A stretch of DNA of 64,000 bases from Rubrobacter xylanophilus DSM 9941 (lineage in GTDB: Bacteria; Actinomycetota; Rubrobacteria; Rubrobacterales; Rubrobacteraceae): contig NC_008148.1 in NCBI RefSeq assembly GCF_000014185.1, positions 3,161,749 to 3,225,748 on the forward strand, written 5' to 3'. The position numbers and the translations under genes are program-made. The notes beneath the pieces were generated by a model. The model did not search any database and was not told the origin of the DNA. It saw nothing but the letters and a program-made list of their open reading frames with translations. Position 1 is the stretch's first letter, and each line of letters begins with the position of its first letter. Shown here one piece after another: positions 25,016 through 33,756 of the stretch.

Positions 25016-26413
25016 CTACTCCACCCCCCTCCCCCGCTCCCCGCCGGAGGCGTCGATCCACACCGTCTTGACGTTCACGAACTCCCGGATGCCGAAGTGG
25101 GAGAGCTCCCGCCCGTAGCCCGAGCTCTTCACCCCGCCGAAGGGCACCTCCGGCGTGGACTCCACCAGCCGGTTGATGTACACCATGCCGGCCTCGATCT
25201 CATCTACAAAGCGCTCCTGCTCCTCCGGGTCGTTAGTCCAGGCGCTGGAGCCCAGCCCGAAGGGGGTCTCGTTGGCCAGCCGGATCGCCTCGTCGATGTC
25301 CCGGGCGGTAAAAAGCGAGGCGACGGGGCCGAAGATCTCCTCCTCCCGGGCCGGCGCACCCTCGGGGATCTCCGCGAGCACCGTCGGGGGGTAGAAGTAG
25401 CCCGGCCCGTCCAGCGGCTTGCCGCCGGTGAGCACCTTCGCCCCGGCCTCCACGCTCCTGCGGACCTGCTCGTCCACCCCCTCCAGGATCGAGGGCATCG
25501 CCAGCGGGCCCATGTCCGTCGTCTCGTCCATCGGGTCCCCGACCTTGAGCGAGGCCATCTTCTCCACGAAGCGGCGGGTGAACTCCTCGGCGATCTGGCG
25601 GTGGACGATGATCCGCTTGGCGTTGATGCACGACTGGCCGTTGTTGAGGGTGCGCGAGGTCACCGCGGTGTCCAGCGCCCGGTCCAGGTCGGCCGAGGGC
25701 ATCACGATGAACGGGTCGCTCCCCCCCAGCTCCAGCACGCTCGGCTTTATGTTCCGGCCCGCCTCCCCGCCGACGTCGCGCCCGGCCGGGGTGCTCCCGG
25801 TGAGCGTGGCGGCCCGCACCCGCGGGTCGGAGATCACATCCCTCACCTGCGAGGCGCCTATGAGCAGCGTCTGGAAGACGCCCTCGGGGAAGCCGGCCTG
25901 ACGGAAGACCTCCTCTATGGCCAGCGCCGACTGCGGGACGTTGGAGGCGTGCTTGAGGAGCCCCACGTTGCCGGCGGTCAGCGCGGGGGCCGCGAACCGG
26001 AAGACCTGCCAGAACGGGAAGTTCCACGGCATGACGGCCAGCACCGGTCCCAGCGGCTGGTAGCGGACGAAGGCGCGGGCGCCCTCCAGCTCCACCTCCT
26101 CGTCGGCGAGAAACCGCGCGGCGTTCTGCGCGTAGTAGCGGCACCCCCGGGCGGACTTGCGCACCTCGGCGACGGCGGCGGCGAGCGGCTTGCCCATCTC
26201 GGTGGTGATGAGCCGGCCGAACTCCTCCGCCCTCTCCTCCAGCACCTCCGCGGCCCGGGCCATGAGCCGGCAGCGCTCCTGCACGGGGGTCTCGCGCCAG
26301 CCCCGGAAGGCCCCGACGGCGCGCTCTATCTTCTCGTCTATCTGCTCCCGGTCGAGGGCCTCGAAGCGCTTCAGCTCCTCGCCGGTCGCCGGGTTCACGG
26401 TCGCGATAGCCAA
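25016..26413 (-). CDS. Succinate-semialdehyde dehydrogenase-type aldehyde dehydrogenase
   Basis: A 465-residue aldehyde dehydrogenase. The catalytic Cys is in NNGQSCINAKR, the general-base Glu in LELGGSDPFIV, with the nucleotide loop TGSTPAGRDVG and the proton-relay region PWNFPFWQVFRF. The opening AIATVNPATGEELKRFEALD and the CINAKR sequence fit the NAD(P)-dependent succinate-semialdehyde dehydrogenase branch (Sad/YneI type), which completes GABA breakdown to succinate. It is monocistronic. Other semialdehydes are possible substrates. Confidence 0.88.
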   Translation of the reverse strand: MAIATVNPATGEELKRFEALDREQIDEKIERAVGAFRGWRETPVQERCRLMARAAEVLEERAEEFGRLITTEMGKPLAAAVAEVRKSARGCRYYAQNAARFLADEEVELEGARAFVRYQPLGPVLAVMPWNFPFWQVFRFAAPALTAGNVGLLKHASNVPQSALAIEEVFRQAGFPEGVFQTLLIGASQVRDVISDPRVRAATLTGSTPAGRDVGGEAGRNIKPSVLELGGSDPFIVMPSADLDRALDTAVTSRTLNNGQSCINAKRIIVHRQIAEEFTRRFVEKMASLKVGDPMDETTDMGPLAMPSILEGVDEQVRRSVEAGAKVLTGGKPLDGPGYFYPPTVLAEIPEGAPAREEEIFGPVASLFTARDIDEAIRLANETPFGLGSSAWTNDPEEQERFVDEIEAGMVYINRLVESTPEVPFGGVKSSGYGRELSHFGIREFVNVKTVWIDASGGERGRGVE

Positions 26414-26506
26414 GGCAGAACCTCCTACGCCGCTTGCCGCCTTTGAAGAGCATATATACCCGCTGCGGCCGCCCTACCCACGGCCGGAGGGCTTATACAA
26501 TCAGCC

Positions 26507-27655
26507 GTGACGATGGAGGACCCGGCAAGAGCCCGCAGGGTGGTGGAGGAGCTGGCCCGCGCGGCGGGCTTCGAGCTCGTGGGCGTGACGGGCGCGGAGC
26601 CCCTGGCGGAGGGCGGCGAGCGGCTGCGCCGGTGGCAGGAGGCGGGGATGGCGGCGGGGATGGGCTACATGCGGCGTCCGGCCGAACTCCTCTGCGACCC
26701 GCGGCGCCTGCAGAAGAGCGCCCGGAGCGTGATCTCGCTGGGGGTCTCCTACTACCCCGGGGAGCACCCCGAGAACCCCGGGGACGGGGGCCGGGTGGCG
26801 CGCTACGCCTGGGGGCGCGACTACCACCGGGCGATAAAGCAGCGGCTGCTCGGGCTGCGGCGGGACCTGGAGGCCCGTCTCGGGTGCCGGGTGAGGGCGC
26901 GGGCGTTCACCGACGCGGTGCCGCTGCTCGAGCGCTCGGCTGCCCAAAGGGCGGGGCTGGGCTTCTTCGGGCGCAACTCCTGCCTCATCAACCGCGACAT
27001 GGGCTCCTACTTCTTCATCGCCGAGCTGCTCGTGGACCTGGAGCTGGAGCCCGACGGGCCGGGCGAGGGAACCTGCGGGCGCTGCACCCGGTGCATGGAC
27101 CGGTGCCCCACCGGGGCGATAAAGGCCCCCGGCGTGGTGGACGCCCGCCTGTGCATCTCCTACCTGACCATCGAGAACCGCGGGGAGATCCCGCGGCCCC
27201 TGCGGCCGCTGGTCGGGGACTGGGCCTTCGGCTGCGACCTCTGCCAGGAGGTCTGCCCGTACAACCGGCGGAAGGCGAAAAGGAGCCGGTGGCCCGAGTT
27301 CTCGGCGGAGGCCGGGGCCGGGCCGTACCTGGAGATAACCGAGGTGCTGGGCATAAGGAGCGAGGAGGAGTTCGAGCGGCGCTTCGCCGGCACGCCCCTC
27401 ACCCGCCCCGGGCGGGCCGGGCTGCTGCGCAACTGCTGCGTGGCGGCGGGGAACCTGAGGCTCGAGGCGGCCGTCCCGGCGCTCGCCGGGTGCCTGCGGG
27501 AGGATCCGTCGCCGCTCGTCCGCGGGCACGCGGCGTGGGCCCTCGGCGAGATAGGCGGGGCGGAGCGGGAGCTCTCCGAGGCGGCGCGGCGGGAGGCAGA
27601 CCCCTGGTGCAGGAGGGAGATAGAGCTCGCCCTCGCCCGGGCGGGCGTAGGTTAG
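26507..27655 (+). CDS. queG: Epoxyqueuosine reductase QueG
   Basis: A 382-residue protein with two 4Fe-4S motifs (CGRCTRCMDRCPTGAI and CDLCQEVCPYN, completed by CISYLTIENRG), the cobalamin-binding N-terminal domain (AFTDAVPLLERSAAQRAGLGFFGRN) and C-terminal HEAT-like repeats. QueG reduces epoxyqueuosine to queuosine in tRNA. TACAAT at 26496-26501 ends 5 bases before the GTG at 26507, so the mRNA should start at or next to that codon; an ATG two codons later is the alternative. The J-domain gene follows after 14 bases. Confidence 0.93.
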   Translation: MTMEDPARARRVVEELARAAGFELVGVTGAEPLAEGGERLRRWQEAGMAAGMGYMRRPAELLCDPRRLQKSARSVISLGVSYYPGEHPENPGDGGRVARYAWGRDYHRAIKQRLLGLRRDLEARLGCRVRARAFTDAVPLLERSAAQRAGLGFFGRNSCLINRDMGSYFFIAELLVDLELEPDGPGEGTCGRCTRCMDRCPTGAIKAPGVVDARLCISYLTIENRGEIPRPLRPLVGDWAFGCDLCQEVCPYNRRKAKRSRWPEFSAEAGAGPYLEITEVLGIRSEEEFERRFAGTPLTRPGRAGLLRNCCVAAGNLRLEAAVPALAGCLREDPSPLVRGHAAWALGEIGGAERELSEAARREADPWCRREIELALARAGVG

Positions 27656-27669
27656 AATAGCGACAAGAG

Positions 27670-28455
27670 ATGGCCGATCAGATCAACTACTACGAGGTTC
27701 TCGGGGTCCGGCGGGACGCCTCGCAGGCGGAGATCCGCAACGCCTACCGGCGGCTGGCGAAGGAGCGCCACCCGGACAGCCCCGGCGGCGACGCCCGCGA
27801 GTTCGCCCTCCTGCAGGAGGCGCACGAGGTGCTCTCGGACCCGGAGCGCCGCCGCCGGCACGACGAGGAGCTGGACCTGGCCTTCGCCGCCTCCCAGCTC
27901 TCGGACCTGGACTTCAGCAAGCTGGAGGACGAGCTCGCCGCCCGCCGCGCGCAGCGGGAGGCCGAGGGCGGGCCAGGGCTCGGCGAGCGGCTGCGGAACC
28001 GGCTGCGGCGCGCAAAGCGCGAGCCCCGGCGGGAGAACGTCCGGGTGCGGGGGCGCTACGAGATCCGGGAGGCCCGCTGGTACGAGCCGCACCACTTCGA
28101 GCCCGAGCCCGTCAACTGGAAGACCGGCGCGCTGAGCTTCGTGGGCTCGTTCGTCGCGTTCATCGCCGCCGGGCAGGTAGGGCTCTGGGCGACCGGCGCC
28201 GCCGACCCGGGCCCCCTGGTCTGGCTCTCGGCGGTCGCCCCCTTTATGCCGGTGATCTACACGCTCGTCGGCCTCGTGGCGGCGTACTTCGCCTACCGGG
28301 CGGCTGGCTACTGGGGCGTGGCGCTGGTCTTCGTGGCGGCGCTGGTCGTGGGCGGGCAGGGGGGCCCGGTGGGGCTGCTGCAGTTCGCCACGGTCGGCAT
28401 AGCGCTGCTGCTTCTGGTCATCTACCTCGGCAACCGGCGCGCGGCGCGCCGCTAG
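27670..28455 (+). CDS. J-domain membrane protein
   Basis: A 261-residue protein. Residues 4-68 are a DnaJ J domain (YYEVLGVRRDASQAEIRNAYRRLAKERHPDSPGG) with an intact HPD, so it should stimulate a DnaK ATPase. A basic linker follows, then four or five hydrophobic helices from about 155 onward (SFVGSFVAFIAAGQVGLWATG and later). It lacks the Gly/Phe and zinc regions of true DnaJ, so it is a membrane-tethered co-chaperone. TAGAAT at 27653-27658 is 11 bases before the ATG. Confidence 0.85.
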   Translation: MADQINYYEVLGVRRDASQAEIRNAYRRLAKERHPDSPGGDAREFALLQEAHEVLSDPERRRRHDEELDLAFAASQLSDLDFSKLEDELAARRAQREAEGGPGLGERLRNRLRRAKREPRRENVRVRGRYEIREARWYEPHHFEPEPVNWKTGALSFVGSFVAFIAAGQVGLWATGAADPGPLVWLSAVAPFMPVIYTLVGLVAAYFAYRAAGYWGVALVFVAALVVGGQGGPVGLLQFATVGIALLLLVIYLGNRRAARR

Positions 28456-28503
28456 AGAGGCTTCGGGGCCCTGAAGGGTGAAGCGCGGCAGATAGAGGAG
28501 TTC

Positions 28504-30090
28504 GTGGCCCGCTACGGGGAGCGCGCGGCCCCGGCGGAGAGGGCCGTCTCCGAGGCGTGGTGGAACCTGGCCACCACCGGGAGCGAGGAGGCCCGCCGGG
28601 AGCTGGTGCGCGCCGGGATGGCGTACAACGAGGTCTTCTCCGACCCCGAGGCCTTCCGGAAGGTCCGCGGCTGGTACGCGGAGCGCAGCCGCATCCCAGA
28701 CGCCCTGCTGCGCCGGCAGGTCGAGGTGCTGCACGGGGCGCTCGCGGCGTGCCAGGGCGACCGCAAGACCATCTCGCGCATAGAGGAGCTGGAGGCCGAG
28801 GCCAACGCCCTCTACGGCAACCACCGGGCCGAGATCGGGGGAAGGGAGGTCGGGGAGAACGAGCTCCGGGAGATCTTGCGCACCTCCCGGGACGAAGAGC
28901 TGCGCCGGGAGGCGTGGGAGGCCTCCAAGAGCGTGGGCCGGGAGGCGGCCCCCCTGGTCCGGGAGCTCGCCCGGCTGCGCAACCGGCTCGCCCGCAAGCA
29001 GGGCTACGAGAACCACTACCTCCGCTCGCTGGAGCTGCAGGAGATAGACCCCGGGGAGCTGGAGGGGATCATGTCCCGCCTCGAGGCCGCGACGGAGGCC
29101 CCCTTCAGGGAGCTGAAGCGGCGGCTGGACGAGGGCCTCAAGGGGCGGTTCGGGGTGGAGCGGGTGATGCCCTGGCACCACGCCGACCCCTTTTTCCAGA
29201 GCTGCCGGGAGGATCTCGCGGCCACGGCCGGCGAGGTCCCCGACGTGGACGGCTTTTTCCGGGGGAAGGACCTCGAGGAGCTCACCCGCAGAACCTACGA
29301 CGCCCTGGGCCTGGAGGTCAGGGACGTCCTCGCCCGCAGCGACCTCGCCGAGCGGCCCGGCAAGCTCCAGCACGCCTTCTGCACCCGGATAGGGCGCGAG
29401 TACCCCTACGACGTGAGGGTGCTGGCGAACGTACGGCCCGGCGCCTACTGGATGGAGACCCTGCTGCACGAGTTCGGGCACGCCGTCTACGACAAGCACA
29501 TCAACCCGGGCCTCCCCTACTTCCTGCGCAGCTACGCCCACCTGGCCACCACGGAGGCCGTCGCCCTGATGATGGGCTCGCTCGCGGAGGACCCGGCGTG
29601 GCTCTCCTCCGTCGCCGGCGTGCCGGAGGCCGAGCTGGACGGCTTCCGGGAGTACCTGCGCGAGCGGGAGCGGGCCGACCGGCTGGTCTTCGTCCGCTGG
29701 GCGCTGGTGATGTACCGCTTCGAGCGGGCGCTGTACGCCGACCCCGACAGGGAGGATCTCAACGATCTGTGGTGGGAGCTCGCCGGGCGGCTCCAGCTCC
29801 TCGAGCGCCCGCCGGGCCGGGACGAGCCGGACTGGGCCGCCAAGATACACATCGCCGTCTCGCCGGTCTACTACCACAACTACGTGCTCGGGCACCTCAT
29901 CGCCGCCCAGCTCAGGGACCACCTGGAGCGCTACGTCACCCGCGGTCCCTTCTACGAGAGCCGCTCCGCCGGGCTCTACCTGCTCGAGTCGCTCTTCGGC
30001 CCCGGGGCGCGCGAGGGCTGGCGCGAGACGGTGGAGCGGGCCACCGGCTCTCCCCTCGACACCGGCAGGTTCGTCGGGTCTTTGCGCTGA
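28504..30090 (+). CDS. M2/M3-type zinc metallopeptidase
   Basis: A 528-residue gluzincin. HEFGH (H322, E323, H326) is followed by the third-ligand Glu in TTEAVALM (E351), and IHIAVSPVYYHNYVLGHLIAAQL near the C-terminus is the substrate-tyrosine region of angiotensin-converting-enzyme-like and M3 peptidases. There is no signal peptide, so it likely trims peptides in the cytosol. The GTG at 28504 has GAGGAG three bases ahead; in-frame codons upstream to a CTG at 28471 read LKGEARQIEEF, which could be the real N-terminus. Confidence 0.85.
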   Translation: MARYGERAAPAERAVSEAWWNLATTGSEEARRELVRAGMAYNEVFSDPEAFRKVRGWYAERSRIPDALLRRQVEVLHGALAACQGDRKTISRIEELEAEANALYGNHRAEIGGREVGENELREILRTSRDEELRREAWEASKSVGREAAPLVRELARLRNRLARKQGYENHYLRSLELQEIDPGELEGIMSRLEAATEAPFRELKRRLDEGLKGRFGVERVMPWHHADPFFQSCREDLAATAGEVPDVDGFFRGKDLEELTRRTYDALGLEVRDVLARSDLAERPGKLQHAFCTRIGREYPYDVRVLANVRPGAYWMETLLHEFGHAVYDKHINPGLPYFLRSYAHLATTEAVALMMGSLAEDPAWLSSVAGVPEAELDGFREYLRERERADRLVFVRWALVMYRFERALYADPDREDLNDLWWELAGRLQLLERPPGRDEPDWAAKIHIAVSPVYYHNYVLGHLIAAQLRDHLERYVTRGPFYESRSAGLYLLESLFGPGAREGWRETVERATGSPLDTGRFVGSLR

Positions 30091-30174
30091 CCCCTCCCGG
30101 AGCCTCGGGCGCGGCGGACGCGCTCCCGGTGCCACCGGAGGGAGGCGGGATCCGGCCGGTAGGCCTCCTCCCCT

Positions 30175-30402
30175 CGAGCCCGGCCAGGCAACGACGCCGC
30201 GCAGCGCCTCCCGCTTCTCCCGGTCGTGCAGGAGCTCGAGGAGCGCACCGTCCAGCCGCGCTCCCAGCGCGATCTTTCGCAACCGGGCCGCCGACCTTAT
30301 CTGCGCGGCGGAGCCGGGCGCGGCCTCCGCGCCCGGCCGCGGAACGGGATGCCAGAACCCCTCGCTCCGCAGGTGGAAGAACGGCAGCGCCGGGTTGCCG
30401 CG
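30175..30402 (-). pseudogene. Remnant of an HNH-type (predicted restriction) endonuclease
   Basis: The 488 bases between the peptidase and acetyltransferase genes hold no intact gene. On the minus strand the frame from 30396 reads NPALPFFHLRSEGFWHPV, then QIRSAARLRKIALGARLDGALLELLHDREKREALRGVV. This pattern is familiar from the N-terminal domain of HNH nucleases annotated as predicted restriction endonucleases. The C-terminal HNH motif is absent and upstream pieces (ELFARGWEKALPFEG) are in another frame, so it is a truncated and frameshifted relic. The family assignment is from memory. Confidence 0.5.
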
Positions 30403-30578
30403 CCGCCCCCTCGAAGGGCAGAGCCTTCTCCCAGCCTCTGGCGAAGAGTTCCCCCGGGCCGGGGGTGGGTTCGATCAGGTTCTCCACCACCCGGCCCTGC
30501 TTGCCGTCCCGCGTAGAGCTCCGTGTCCCTGCCGCCCAAACCAGACCGGGGGCGTGTAGAGCCCACCCTGCCGCGCCC

Positions 30579-31484
30579 TCAGGTGGCGAGGTAGGCCGTC
30601 GTGGCGTACTGCTCCAGACCTCCCCCCGGAGCCGGCCCGTCGCCGAGCTCCATCCTGAGCCTCTCGCTCCCGGCGGCAAAGCCGAAGCTCCGGAAGAGGG
30701 CGTGCGCCGGGCTTCCCGGGGGCTCCGGGACGGAGGCCTCCACCGGGCTCTCCCCGCTCTGGGCGAGGGCGGCCCGGAGAAGGTGGCGGGCGACCCGCGA
30801 GTTCTCGGCCAGAAACGGGCCTATCCTGACGCTCCTCCCGGAGCGGCTCCGGATCAGGTAGCCCTTTATCCGCCCGGTACGGTCGCGGGCCACCAGCCCG
30901 AGGCCGGGGTGGTGCCGGAGGGTGGCAAAGAGGAGGTGCGAGCGGTCGCCGCCGTAGGACCACGCGTCTACCCCGTAGAGCTCCGGCAGGTCCCCCATGA
31001 GCAGCGCCTCGACCCGGTAGCCGCAAAGCGGCGCGGGATCCGGGATCCTCTCCCCGCCCTCCCTCCTGTAGACGGTGCGGCGGCAGACCGGGCGGAAGCC
31101 CAGCGACCGGTAGAGCCCCTCGGCCTGCCGGGTGGAGTAGAGCCGCACCACCCTCACTCCCCGGCCCCTGAGATAGGCCACGGCCCACCGGCTGAGCGCG
31201 GTCCCGATCCCGCCCCCGCGGTACTCCTCGTGCACCGCGAGGTGGCAGAGGATGCCGATCCCGCCGAGCGGCACCGCCCCGACCATCCCGGCCACCGGCC
31301 CGCCGGGCGCCTCGGCGACCGCCCAGCGGGCGTCGCGGGTGCCGCGCAAGAGCTCGAACGCCCTGGGGTCGGCGGCCCAGCGCACCGCCGAGCGCAGCTC
31401 GCGCACGCCGCCGAGGTCCGCCTCGTCCAGCCCGCGGATGAGCACTCTTTCTTTCTTTTCTCCGGTATCCGTGAAGGCGAGCAA
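30579..31484 (-). CDS. Two-domain GNAT acetyltransferase
   Basis: A 301-residue protein. The first half is a standard GNAT domain: HLAVHEEYRGGGIGTALSRWAVAYLRGRG carries the acetyl-CoA motif and AEGLYRSLGFRPV the C-terminal part. The second half (about 150-290) is a weaker GNAT-like domain ending AHALFRSFGFAAGSERLRMELG, as in Eis-like and mycothiol-synthase-like proteins. The TTG start has GGGGGAAAG upstream. Substrate unknown. Confidence 0.8.
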   Translation of the reverse strand: MLAFTDTGEKKERVLIRGLDEADLGGVRELRSAVRWAADPRAFELLRGTRDARWAVAEAPGGPVAGMVGAVPLGGIGILCHLAVHEEYRGGGIGTALSRWAVAYLRGRGVRVVRLYSTRQAEGLYRSLGFRPVCRRTVYRREGGERIPDPAPLCGYRVEALLMGDLPELYGVDAWSYGGDRSHLLFATLRHHPGLGLVARDRTGRIKGYLIRSRSGRSVRIGPFLAENSRVARHLLRAALAQSGESPVEASVPEPPGSPAHALFRSFGFAAGSERLRMELGDGPAPGGGLEQYATTAYLAT

Positions 31485-31686
31485 TCTTTCCCCCGAGAGA
31501 GATCCGGTACGCTACTGCGACGCGAGAGCCCCGGGCGCGCCCCTGCTTAGAAACGGGACGGCCGGGGCGGGGACGGTCGGGGGATGCGCCCCACGGGGAC
31601 GCCCGGGAGGAGAAGCGATGCGCGTTCCTCGCCCACGCGCCACATGTTACAGCACGCCGGGCGCGGATGGAAGCTTGCCTCCTCTC

Positions 31687-32655
31687 TTAGGCGCCCGTCT
31701 GGATGACGTCCCGGAGGACCGCGTCTATCCTGCCGAGCGCCTCCGGCGGCAGCTCTACGCCCGAGGCGGCGGCGTTGTCCTCGACCTGCTCCGGGCGCGA
31801 GGCGCCGACGATCGCGCTGCTCACGTTCTCCCGCCTCAGGACCCAGGCGAGGGCGAGCTGGCTCATCGAGAGCCCGAGGTCGGAGGCCACCTCTTCGAGC
31901 CCCTCGACCGCCGAGAGCACCCGCTCGTTCATCAGCTCGCGCATGAAGACGCTCTGCTCGGGGTTGGCGGCGCGGGTGCCCTCCGCCGGGGCCTCGCCGG
32001 GGCGGTACTTGCCGGTCAGGACCCCCTGCGCCAGCGGCGAGAAGACCACCTGCCCCACCCCCTCGACCTCGCAGAGGGGCATCACCCTGCGCTCGATGTG
32101 GCGTTGGATCATGTTGTAGCGCGGCTGGTTGGAGACGATCCGGTCGAAGCCCATCTCGTCGGCGACCCGGAGCGCCTCGGAGATCTGCTCCGCGCTCCAC
32201 TCGGAGACCCCAACATAGAGCACCTTCCCCTGCCGCACCAGGTCGTCCAGCGCCCTCAGGGTCTCCTCGAGCGGGGTCCCGGGGTCGTAGCGGTGGCACT
32301 GGTAGAGGTCCACGTAGTCCACACCGAGCCTCTTCAGCGAGGCGTGGCACTGCTCCACGATGTGCTTGCGCGAGAGCCCCCGGTCGTTCGGTCCCTCCCC
32401 CATCGGGAAGTACACCTTCGTCGCCAGCACGTACGACTCGCGCGCAAACCCCCTCAAGGCACGGCCCACGATCTCCTCCGCCGCCCCCCGCGCGTAGACG
32501 TTGGCGGTGTCGAAGAAGTTGATCCCCAGCTCGTACGCCCGGCGGATGCACTCCCGCGCCCGCTCCTCGGCCACGCTCCCCCCGTAGGTGAGCCAGCTCC
32601 CCAAGGCGATCTCGCTGACCCTCAGCCCACTGCCGCCAAGACGCCGGTACTCCAA
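31687..32655 (-). CDS. Aldo/keto reductase
   Basis: A 322-residue AKR of the potassium-channel-beta-like type. Catalytic residues are visible: D (FFDTANVYARG), the Tyr in NVYARG, Lys (LATKVYFPMGEG) and His (YQCHRYDPGTP). The NADPH-binding end is AIVGASRPEQVEDNAAA. I chose the TTG at 32655, preceded by GAGAGGGGG and starting LEYRRLGGSGLRVSE; longer frames add unrelated residues. It reduces aldehydes or ketones; the substrate is not evident. It is divergent from rex. Confidence 0.88.
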   Translation of the reverse strand: MEYRRLGGSGLRVSEIALGSWLTYGGSVAEERARECIRRAYELGINFFDTANVYARGAAEEIVGRALRGFARESYVLATKVYFPMGEGPNDRGLSRKHIVEQCHASLKRLGVDYVDLYQCHRYDPGTPLEETLRALDDLVRQGKVLYVGVSEWSAEQISEALRVADEMGFDRIVSNQPRYNMIQRHIERRVMPLCEVEGVGQVVFSPLAQGVLTGKYRPGEAPAEGTRAANPEQSVFMRELMNERVLSAVEGLEEVASDLGLSMSQLALAWVLRRENVSSAIVGASRPEQVEDNAAASGVELPPEALGRIDAVLRDVIQTGA

Positions 32656-32758
32656 GGCACCCCCTCTCGTACGACCTCGCAAACCCCAACACCATACACC
32701 CTCCGGGCGCTGTAATCTAACCTGCTTACTGAGTTATCTACGACTAAGAGCATCTTTA

Positions 32759-32786
32759 TTGCAAGTGCGGTCCATTTTGTTACAAT
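32759..32786 (+). promoter_or_regulatory. Promoter upstream of rex
   Basis: TTGCAA (32759-32764) and TACAAT (32781-32786) are 16 bases apart, a good sigma-70-type pair. The predicted start near 32793 leaves a ~39-base leader containing AGAAGGAG before the rex GTG. No clear Rex palindrome was seen at this site. Confidence 0.6.
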
Positions 32787-32831
32787 GCTCTCACCGCAGA
32801 GAGCGACCTGTGACCAGAAGGAGCGTACAAG

Positions 32832-33482
32832 GTGCGAACCACGCTACAACCGGGTCTGACCAACCGGCTCACCAAGTACCTCAGGGTGACCCAGCAGCTC
32901 ATCGAGGAGGGCAGGGACGCGGTCTCCAGCAAGGAGCTTGGGGACTTCACGGGGATAAACCCGGTACAGGTCCGGCGGGACCTGAACGCCATAGGCTTCT
33001 CCGGGACCAGGGGGGTCGGCTACCAGGCCTATGATCTGGTCGAGGCGGTGCGCGGGATACTGGGGCTGCGCCAGACGTACAACATCGCCCTGGTGGGAGC
33101 GGGAAACCTGGGAAGCGCCATAGCCTCGAGCACCATCCTCCCCAAGCGGGGCTTCGTCATCCACGACGTCTTCGACAACGACCCGCAGAAGATCGGACGC
33201 ACCGTCGGCAACGTCGTCGTAAAGCACATAGACGAGCTCAAGAAGAGCGTCGCCGAGGCGGACGAGGTGATCGGGATAATCGCCACCCCGGCCTCCGCCG
33301 CCCAGCAGGTCGCCGACCTCATGGTCGAGGCGAACATCCGCGTTATCCTCAACTACACCGACGTGCTCCTGCACGTCCCGCCGGGCGTCACCGTCCACCG
33401 GATAGACCCGACCGCCCAGCTGATGCACACCCTCTACTACCTCACCCAGGCAGAGACCGAGGAGGCCGCCCCCGCCACCTGA
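32832..33482 (+). CDS. rex: Redox-sensing transcriptional repressor Rex
   Basis: A 216-residue Rex. The N-terminal winged helix (TNRLTKYLRVTQQLIEEGRDAVSSKELGDFTGINPVQVRRDLNAIG) binds DNA and a Rossmann domain follows (NIALVGAGNLGSAI, GIIATPASAAQQVADLM). Rex senses the NADH/NAD ratio and controls respiration and fermentation genes. The start is GTG 32832 with AGAAGGAG upstream. It is transcribed alone; the next stretch downstream encodes a small RNA on the other strand. Confidence 0.95.
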   Translation: MRTTLQPGLTNRLTKYLRVTQQLIEEGRDAVSSKELGDFTGINPVQVRRDLNAIGFSGTRGVGYQAYDLVEAVRGILGLRQTYNIALVGAGNLGSAIASSTILPKRGFVIHDVFDNDPQKIGRTVGNVVVKHIDELKKSVAEADEVIGIIATPASAAQQVADLMVEANIRVILNYTDVLLHVPPGVTVHRIDPTAQLMHTLYYLTQAETEEAAPAT

Positions 33483-33496
33483 GAGAAGAACGACCC

Positions 33497-33544
33497 AAGA
33501 AAACCCGGCGGCCGCAGCGCCTTTTGCTCGCACTGCGGCCGCCG
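33497..33544 (-). terminator. Intrinsic terminator of the small RNA (may also end rex)
   Basis: A perfect 12-base stem CGGCGGCCGCAG (33506-33517) / CTGCGGCCGCCG (33533-33544) with a 15-base loop. On the minus strand it is followed by GGTTTTCTT, the expected U-rich tail. On the plus strand only a weak CU run follows, so its service to rex is less certain. Confidence 0.75.
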
Positions 33545-33579
33545 TCTCTCTCAGGGGCGCGGAAAAGAAAAGGTCCCGG

Positions 33580-33636
33580 CCGGGGCGCTGTTTAGGGGTG
33601 ATAGGTGGGGAAAGGGAAAGGAGGAGTCGCGCCCCG
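33580..33636 (-). repeat. 57-base direct repeat, copy A (3' copy of the small RNA)
   Basis: Identical over all 57 bases to the copy at 33651-33707. The ends pair as CGGGGCGC with GCGCCCCG, enclosing a purine-rich strand (plus) or CU-rich loop (minus). AAAGGAGGAG at 33617-33626 is the complement of the anti-Shine-Dalgarno motif. Confidence 0.95.
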
Positions 33637-33650
33637 TACCGGGGAAGAGC

Positions 33651-33707
33651 CCGGGGCGCTGTTTAGGGGTGATAGGTGGGGAAAGGGAAAGGAGGAGTCG
33701 CGCCCCG
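33651..33707 (-). repeat. 57-base direct repeat, copy B (5' copy of the small RNA)
   Basis: Second identical copy, offset by 71 bases with a 14-base GC-rich spacer (TACCGGGGAAGAGC on the plus strand). Perfect identity implies a recent duplication or selection for the sequence. The Shine-Dalgarno complement lies at 33688-33697. Confidence 0.95.
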
Positions 33708-33756
33708 AACTCTTTAATTGTGCGTCGGTTTTGGTTTCGCACCAACCGACGCCAGT

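Larger units (their letters stand above)
33497..33750 (-). ncRNA. Candidate ~250-nt small RNA with two anti-Shine-Dalgarno repeats
   Basis: The gene-free region 33483-33910 holds a full minus-strand transcription unit. It has a promoter (33757-33785), a predicted start near 33750, a 5' hairpin GCGTCGGTT/AACCGACGC (33722-33752), two perfect 57-base repeats and a terminator (33497-33544). Each repeat is clamped by CGGGGCGC/GCGCCCCG arms and exposes a CU-rich loop containing CTCCTCCTTTCCC. CCTCCTTTC within it equals the 3' tail of 16S rRNA, so the RNA could pair with Shine-Dalgarno sites. The 71-base repeat period changes the reading frame, which argues against a coding role. It lies between rex and gcvH. 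I know no described family with this form. Confidence 0.6.

Noticed and set aside
27652..30282. An 876-codon open frame antisense to the J-domain and peptidase genes
   Set aside because: It is a by-product of high GC; the opposite strand has two clear protein families and the antisense translation has none.
33580..33707. The paired repeats as a minimal CRISPR array
   Set aside because: Only two copies, 57 bases long with a 14-base GC-rich spacer, and no cas genes nearby. Repeat and spacer sizes do not fit.
33551..33745. A 64-residue leaderless peptide starting with GTG at the small-RNA promoter
   Set aside because: The identical repeats are read in different frames because of the 71-base period, and the product is low-complexity Pro/Ser/Phe sequence.
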